DNA of 9,508 nucleotides from Myxococcota bacterium (GTDB lineage: Bacteria > Myxococcota > Polyangia > GCA-2747355 > JAKLHH01). This document shows positions 6,680 through 9,508 of the stretch, one piece after another. Every line of letters begins with the position of its first letter. Positions within the stretch are counted from its first letter, which is position 1. The translations under genes and the position numbers were made by a program. Location of the stretch: the NCBI GenBank assembly GCA_022710245.1, contig JAKLHH010000206.1, positions 1-9,508 on the forward strand, given 5' to 3'. The notes below the pieces were generated by a model. It saw only the letters and a list, made by a program, of their open reading frames with translations, did not search any database and was not told where the DNA came from.

Positions 6680-7207
6680 CTACGCGCCCGCCTTGTTCGC
6701 CCACTCGTACTCGGCTTCCTTCTTGTCGTCGTGGTCTTCCCACTTGATCTTGTAGTAGGTGAAGGTCACGTCGAGCAGGTCGGGGAGGTTCTGCCCCTCC
6801 ATCGACTGGTGCTTGCGCAGCTCGAGGCCGACGACGCGCGCATCGGAGATGGTGACGGTGAACCAGTTGTGGAAGCGCTCGTTCGGCTTGCCCGCGGCGC
6901 GCGGTCCCGCGCCGGCGCGGCAGAAGTAGAACTTGGCCTCCTTGATGCGCGAGTTGAGCGTCAGCGCCTTGTAGAGCTCGGCCGCCGCGCAGTCGACATC
7001 GATGGTGACGGAGACGGGAGAGTGCTTGCCAGGCCCCTGGGCCTCGCCGGTCTGCGAGTGGGTATCGATGCGGATCGAGTGGTTGAAGGCCTGGATCCGG
7101 CTCATCTCCTTGACGGTCTTGCCGTCGGCTGTCTTGTCGTTCTCGTTCGTGTACCCCTTGATCACGCCCTTCTCGGCCTCGACGAACATGTACGCGGTGA
7201 ATGCCAT
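6680..7207 (-). CDS. hcp: T6SS tube protein Hcp (TssD)
   Basis: Hcp forms stacked hexameric rings that make the inner tube. It is exported on firing and can carry effectors in its lumen. The product is 175 aa, close to the usual 160-172. Recognisable segments are the start MAFTAYMFVE, the GEAQGPGKHSPVSVTIDVD stretch, AAAELYKALTLNSRIKEAKF, and the C-terminal HNWFTVTISDARVVGLEL and VTFTYYKIKWEDHD, all on the Hcp beta-barrel pattern. The start is supported by AGGGAG (7215-7220) seven bases upstream. It is the first gene of the minus-strand cluster, placed directly behind the candidate promoters, as expected for the most abundant product. I see no extra C-terminal effector domain, so this is a structural Hcp. 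Confidence 0.97.
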   Translation of the reverse strand: MAFTAYMFVEAEKGVIKGYTNENDKTADGKTVKEMSRIQAFNHSIRIDTHSQTGEAQGPGKHSPVSVTIDVDCAAAELYKALTLNSRIKEAKFYFCRAGAGPRAAGKPNERFHNWFTVTISDARVVGLELRKHQSMEGQNLPDLLDVTFTYYKIKWEDHDDKKEAEYEWANKAGA

Positions 7208-7301
7208 CTTTCGTCTCCCTTTCGTAGCTTCAGGCGCCGCAGTTGTTCCACCCCCGCTTCCTTCCGCGGAGGTGAGCTGAACACAGAATTCCGAGCGCTC
7301 G

Positions 7302-7331
7302 ACTCTAGCCGCCCTGAGAACTGCCGGTCAA
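7302..7331 (-). promoter_or_regulatory. Candidate sigma-70-type promoter for hcp
   Basis: On the minus strand, TTGACC (7331-7326) is a 5/6 match to the -35, followed after 18 bases by TAGAGT (7307-7302), a 4/6 match to the -10. Initiation near 7295 would give a leader of about 88 nt before hcp. It could provide basal expression alongside the sigma-54 element further upstream, or be a chance match. Confidence 0.25.
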
Positions 7332-7407
7332 GAGCTTTGCTGCTCATTCACGACAGTTTATCTCCACTCACCCGCTCGAACGCCCTCGCTCTCTGCCCCG
7401 ATGCAAA

Positions 7408-7423
7408 AGCAAGTCACATGCCC
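7408..7423 (-). promoter_or_regulatory. Candidate sigma-54 (RpoN) -24/-12 promoter for the hcp operon
   Basis: The minus-strand sequence GGGCATGTGACTTGCT matches the sigma-54 consensus TGGCACG-N4-TTGCW at all but two specified positions. It has the obligatory GG (7422-7421) and GC (7410-7409) exactly ten bases apart. Transcription would begin near 7397 and run into hcp. Sigma-54 control is known for several T6SS clusters, including in Vibrio and Aeromonas. Candidate activator sites lie at the expected distance upstream. Confidence 0.55.
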
Positions 7424-7487
7424 GCGCTCAGGCTCAGAAACCCGGCCGTCCCGGCAGGGACTTTCGGCGGGGGCTGGCTCCGACTCT

Positions 7488-7530
7488 GGCAATCCTCCGC
7501 TCGGGCGGCAAGGGATTGCCGGGCCGGCAA
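7488..7530. promoter_or_regulatory. Palindromic GGCAA/TTGCC cluster, candidate activator-binding sites
   Basis: Two inverted repeats overlap here: GGCAATCC (7488-7495) with GGATTGCC (7513-7520), and TTGCCG (7516-7521) with CGGCAA (7525-7530) separated by three bases. A further GGCAA lies at 7507-7511, making four copies of the core within 43 bp. The first dyad is centred about 107 bp upstream of the predicted sigma-54 start, which fits an enhancer-binding protein site. The cluster also lies upstream of the plus-strand lipoprotein operon and could serve both. Confidence 0.4.
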
Positions 7531-7628
7531 CGTGCTGCTGATTGCTCCTACCCATCGGTCAGGGTCTGATCCGGATCCTGCCTGAGCACCGGTGCGCGAT
7601 CCTGGATCTCGTCAGGAGGGAAGCCCGA

Positions 7629-7656
7629 GGAGAGTCATGGACGGAGAGTCATGGAC
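7629..7656 (+). repeat. 14-bp perfect tandem duplication carrying RBS-like and ATG elements
   Basis: The unit GGAGAGTCATGGAC occurs twice in direct succession. Each unit contains GGAGAG followed closely by an ATG (7637 and 7651), so it duplicates a miniature translation-initiation site just upstream of the lipoprotein gene. Confidence 0.85.
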
Positions 7657-7722
7657 GGGTGCTCCGCCGGGCAGGCCGTCGGAAGCTCCGGAACAGGAAT
7701 TGCTCAGCTCGCGAGAAGATGA
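7651..7722 (+). other. Possible short upstream ORF coupled to the lipoprotein gene
   Basis: From the ATG of the second tandem unit a 23-codon frame runs to a TGA at 7720-7722. That stop overlaps the lipoprotein candidate start ATG (7719-7721) as ATGA. GGAGAG precedes the short frame, whereas the lipoprotein starts have no well-spaced Shine-Dalgarno of their own. Coupled translation would explain this arrangement, but a chance open frame of this size is quite possible. Confidence 0.2.
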
Positions 7723-8798
7723 TACTTGTCCATATCATGTGGAGCCAGGCCCGTTCTCTCGCCCTCGCCGCCTGCCTGCTCCTCGGCGGCTGCTGCACCG
7801 GGGACCGTTGCCTTGATGAGCGCAGCGGTCCAGACAAGGACCGCGTCACCGCGCCGCGAGTCAAGCTGGAGCTCGTCTATAACGACAGCGTCAGCGGGGA
7901 CAAGCGCGACCGCACGGACTGGAAGTACGTGATGCTGACGCGGCCTGGCAAGCTGACCGTGGCCCTGCACTGGGACAACGGCAAGGCCAGGCTCGAGCTC
8001 GACGTCTTCGACGTCATGGGGATCAAGATCCAGGAGGGGCGGGTCTGGGGCACCGGCGGCCTGCGCGCGGTGGTGGTCGCCGAGGAGCCGGGGCCCTACT
8101 ACATCCGCGTCAGATCCGCTGGAGCGGGCGACGAGTCCCAGTACGCGGTCCGCATCAGCTTCCAGCCCGACGCGGGCGGCGTGCCGGCGCAGTGCACGGA
8201 CTGCAGGCAGGGCGACCGCAAGTGCCTGGGCAACGATGGCTTCGTCACCTGCGAGAAGCTCGGGCCCGGCTGCAACGCCTGGGGGCGCACGGTGCAGTGC
8301 CCGGGCGGCATCTCCTGCCGCAACGGGATCTGCGACCCCTGCGCGGCGCCCTGCCCGGTGGGCACCATGCGCTGCACCGGCAACGCCGAGTACCAGACCT
8401 GCGAGCAGCAGGCCGAGGCGGGCTGCCCGCTCTGGTCGACGCCGAAGAGCTGCCCCACGGGGCAGCGCTGCCACGACGGCCGCTGCTCCAAGCGCCACAC
8501 CGGCACCAAGGTGGTAACCAAGGTCGACCCCAGGCCGGAGCCGAGGCCGCAGGCACAGACCCAGGCGAAGATCATCAGCATCTATCGCTATCGCGGGGTG
8601 TGGACGCTGCACATCGAGATCGGTGACAACCCCGCGGTGAAGCCCGGCCAGGCGGGCACCGTCCTCGACGGCGAGACGGGTCGGCCGCTCGCCGGCGGGG
8701 CGATCCACATCACCAAGGTCACCGGTCGCTTCGCGATCGCGACCACCTCCCTCCAGCAGCTGGGCAAGAACCGCTGGGTGAGGATCGAGACCAAGTGA
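7719..8798 (+). CDS. Cys-rich lipoprotein with PPC-like domain and two eight-Cys repeats
   Basis: An apparent outer-membrane or periplasmic lipoprotein of 359 aa, not a known T6SS core part. A hydrophobic signal ends in the lipobox L-G-G-C (Cys25). Residues about 47-149 look like a beta-sandwich of the pre-peptidase C-terminal (PPC) kind, with WKYVMLTRPGKLTVALHWD and the closing pattern GPYYIRVRSAG. Residues 159-256 hold 16 cysteines in two repeats with nearly identical spacing, sharing TCE-x-GC-x-W and CP-x-G-x-C-x-G-x-C patterns. A Pro-rich hinge (271-280) leads to a C-terminal beta domain (about 283-359) loosely like the SH3-type end of FlgT. The start is uncertain: the ATG at 7719 overlaps an upstream stop; the ATG at 7737 gives a more standard signal peptide (MWSQAR then a hydrophobic core); an open frame extends to 7542. 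It diverges from hcp and overlaps the next gene. The family calls are from pattern alone. Confidence 0.85.
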   Translation: MILVHIMWSQARSLALAACLLLGGCCTGDRCLDERSGPDKDRVTAPRVKLELVYNDSVSGDKRDRTDWKYVMLTRPGKLTVALHWDNGKARLELDVFDVMGIKIQEGRVWGTGGLRAVVVAEEPGPYYIRVRSAGAGDESQYAVRISFQPDAGGVPAQCTDCRQGDRKCLGNDGFVTCEKLGPGCNAWGRTVQCPGGISCRNGICDPCAAPCPVGTMRCTGNAEYQTCEQQAEAGCPLWSTPKSCPTGQRCHDGRCSKRHTGTKVVTKVDPRPEPRPQAQTQAKIISIYRYRGVWTLHIEIGDNPAVKPGQAGTVLDGETGRPLAGGAIHITKVTGRFAIATTSLQQLGKNRWVRIETK

Positions 8799-9352
8799 GC
8801 CGCCGCTCTGTTCAGCTGCTGTTGCCGCTCGCGGTGATGGCGCTCGCCGGCTGCCCCTCCGCCGGTCAGGGTGAGCTCCCCGAGTGGCGCCCGACCTCGG
8901 TCGAGCTCGGCCAGGGCAGCGTGCAGCTCGGGCTCCGCTACCGCTGGGTGGTGGAGCGCGACGCGGCGGGCCTCGTCATCCGCACCACCGACGGCGGCGA
9001 GGCGCAGCTCCGCATCTTCGCCTGCGGCAAGGCGGTCGGCGTGGTGCAGGAGCTGATCCGGCAGCGGCTCCGCGACCGCCTGGTAGGCAACGACTTCATC
9101 CGCCACGCCAAGGCGATCAGCCTGCGCTACTACCCGGGCAAGACGACGACCGGCGTGCAGGCCGCGACCGCCTTCATCCCCTACGGCCCGCTCCTCATCG
9201 CGGTCACCTCGACGACGCTCGAGCTCTCGGACCTGGTCGGCATCGCCGAGCGGGTCCGCCTCCACCTGCCGATCGCCACCATCACCGGCTGCTACCCGCT
9301 CTGCGAGGGCGAGAGCAAGTGCGTGCCCCAGGGCCCCGAGGGCGAGAGCTGA
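8795..9352 (+). CDS. Putative lipoprotein of unknown function
   Basis: The product is 185 aa. It begins with MSRR, a hydrophobic segment and the lipobox L-A-G-C (Cys20), so it is probably exported and lipidated. The mature part has alternating strands, an amphipathic helix (VGVVQELIRQRLRDRL, about 81-96), a hydrophobic strand region IPYGPLLIAV, and four further cysteines (77, 166, 170, 176), three of them near the C-terminus. I recognise no family, and it lacks the usual TssJ look. The start is a GTG that overlaps the stop of the preceding lipoprotein gene in a GTGA junction, strong evidence for co-translation. The next gene starts 13 bp after its stop. Position in this operon would fit a structural partner of the upstream lipoprotein or an immunity protein for the downstream product; neither is shown by the sequence. 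Confidence 0.9.
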   Translation: MSRRSVQLLLPLAVMALAGCPSAGQGELPEWRPTSVELGQGSVQLGLRYRWVVERDAAGLVIRTTDGGEAQLRIFACGKAVGVVQELIRQRLRDRLVGNDFIRHAKAISLRYYPGKTTTGVQAATAFIPYGPLLIAVTSTTLELSDLVGIAERVRLHLPIATITGCYPLCEGESKCVPQGPEGES

Positions 9353-9365
9353 GCGGGCCGGGGCG

Positions 9366-9508
9366 ATGGCGGGCTCCGAGATCATCGTCTGCGACAAGCG
9401 CTACGACATCGAGAGCCCGGTGGTCACCTTCGAGGACGAGAAGGGCTACTGCTCCTACGTCCCTCACCGCACCCACGACATCCGCGAGATCTACGACTTC
9501 GACTGGGC
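9366..9508 (+). CDS. Start of an unidentified protein, C-terminal part outside window
   Basis: An ATG at 9366 opens a frame that stays open to the right edge (47 codons seen). A G-rich stretch, GGGCCGGGGCG, precedes it. The visible protein starts MAGSEIIVCDKRYDI, continues with PVVTFEDEKGYCSYV and ends in an acidic/aromatic segment, YDFDW. There is no signal peptide. The opening (a short beta hairpin, then a V-V-T/N-F-like stretch with a G-Y turn) reminds me of N-termini of N-acetylmuramoyl-L-alanine amidase-like proteins encoded near T6SS loci, but no catalytic residues are in the window and this is only a guess. It follows the lipoprotein gene by 13 bp, so it belongs to the same operon. Confidence 0.7.
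   Translation, partial: MAGSEIIVCDKRYDIESPVVTFEDEKGYCSYVPHRTHDIREIYDFDW

Larger units (their letters stand above)
7208..7718. other. Divergent intergenic regulatory region, about 510 bp
   Basis: This stretch separates hcp (leftward) from the lipoprotein operon (rightward). Short open frames cross it, but none has a convincing start site or recognisable protein. It is less GC-rich than the flanking genes, especially around 7280-7420. It holds a sigma-54-like and a sigma-70-like element facing hcp, an inverted-repeat cluster at 7488-7530, a small hairpin GTCCC/GGGAC (7448-7461) and a 14-bp tandem duplication at 7629-7656. A sigma-54 start near 7397 would give hcp a leader of about 190 nt. Confidence 0.7.

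Noticed and set aside
7481..7530. Plus-strand sigma-54-like GG/GC matches around TGGCAATCC and CGGCAAGGG
   Set aside because: Their GG-to-GC spacing is not ten bases, which sigma-54 requires; the motifs are better explained as inverted repeats.
7721..7726. GATACT as a -10 element for a near-leaderless lipoprotein transcript, with TTGCTC (7700-7705) as -35
   Set aside because: The spacer is only 15 bases and both boxes are weak matches, so I did not annotate it as a promoter.
7704..8708. Minus-strand open frame opposite the Cys-rich lipoprotein gene
   Set aside because: The plus-strand frame has a signal peptide, regular Cys repeats and operon coupling; the antisense frame shows only high-GC bias.

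Overview
The window carries part of a type VI secretion system (T6SS) locus from a high-GC Gram-negative bacterium. The lineage is most likely deltaproteobacterial or myxobacterial. That placement is an inference from the GC-rich third positions, the Cys-rich lipoprotein with a pre-peptidase-like beta domain, and a sigma-54-like promoter; no marker gene confirms it.

Layout, minus strand, read from about 7420 down to 1: a promoter region, then hcp (tssD, 7207-6680), tssE (6656-6240), clpV (tssH, 6110-3216), tssB (3146-2631), tssC (2534-1044), and an unidentified lipoprotein gene that starts at 797 and runs off the left edge. Together these encode the inner tube (Hcp), the contractile sheath (TssB/TssC), a baseplate wedge protein (TssE) and the sheath-recycling ATPase (ClpV). 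The other baseplate genes (tssF, tssG, tssK), the membrane complex (tssJ, tssL, tssM) and the spike (vgrG) are not in the window.

Layout, plus strand, diverging from hcp: a Cys-rich lipoprotein gene (about 7719-8798), a second lipoprotein gene joined to it by a 4-base GTGA overlap (8795-9352), and the start of a third gene (9366 to the right edge). None is a recognised T6SS core component. They may form an accessory or effector/immunity operon.

Non-coding signals: (1) A sigma-54-type -24/-12 element on the minus strand at 7408-7423, with a cluster of palindromic GGCAA/TTGCC motifs 65-110 bp upstream of it, where an enhancer-binding activator would sit. (2) A sigma-70-like promoter with a perfect 17-bp spacer in the clpV-tssB gap, which could supply extra sheath subunits. 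(3) A dispersed repeat of about 60 bp, present in the tssE-clpV gap and, inverted and about 90% identical, just downstream of tssC. Both copies can fold into a hairpin. This repeat is the most unexpected structure in the window. (4) A nested perfect inverted repeat joined to the downstream repeat copy. (5) A 14-bp tandem duplication just upstream of the plus-strand operon.
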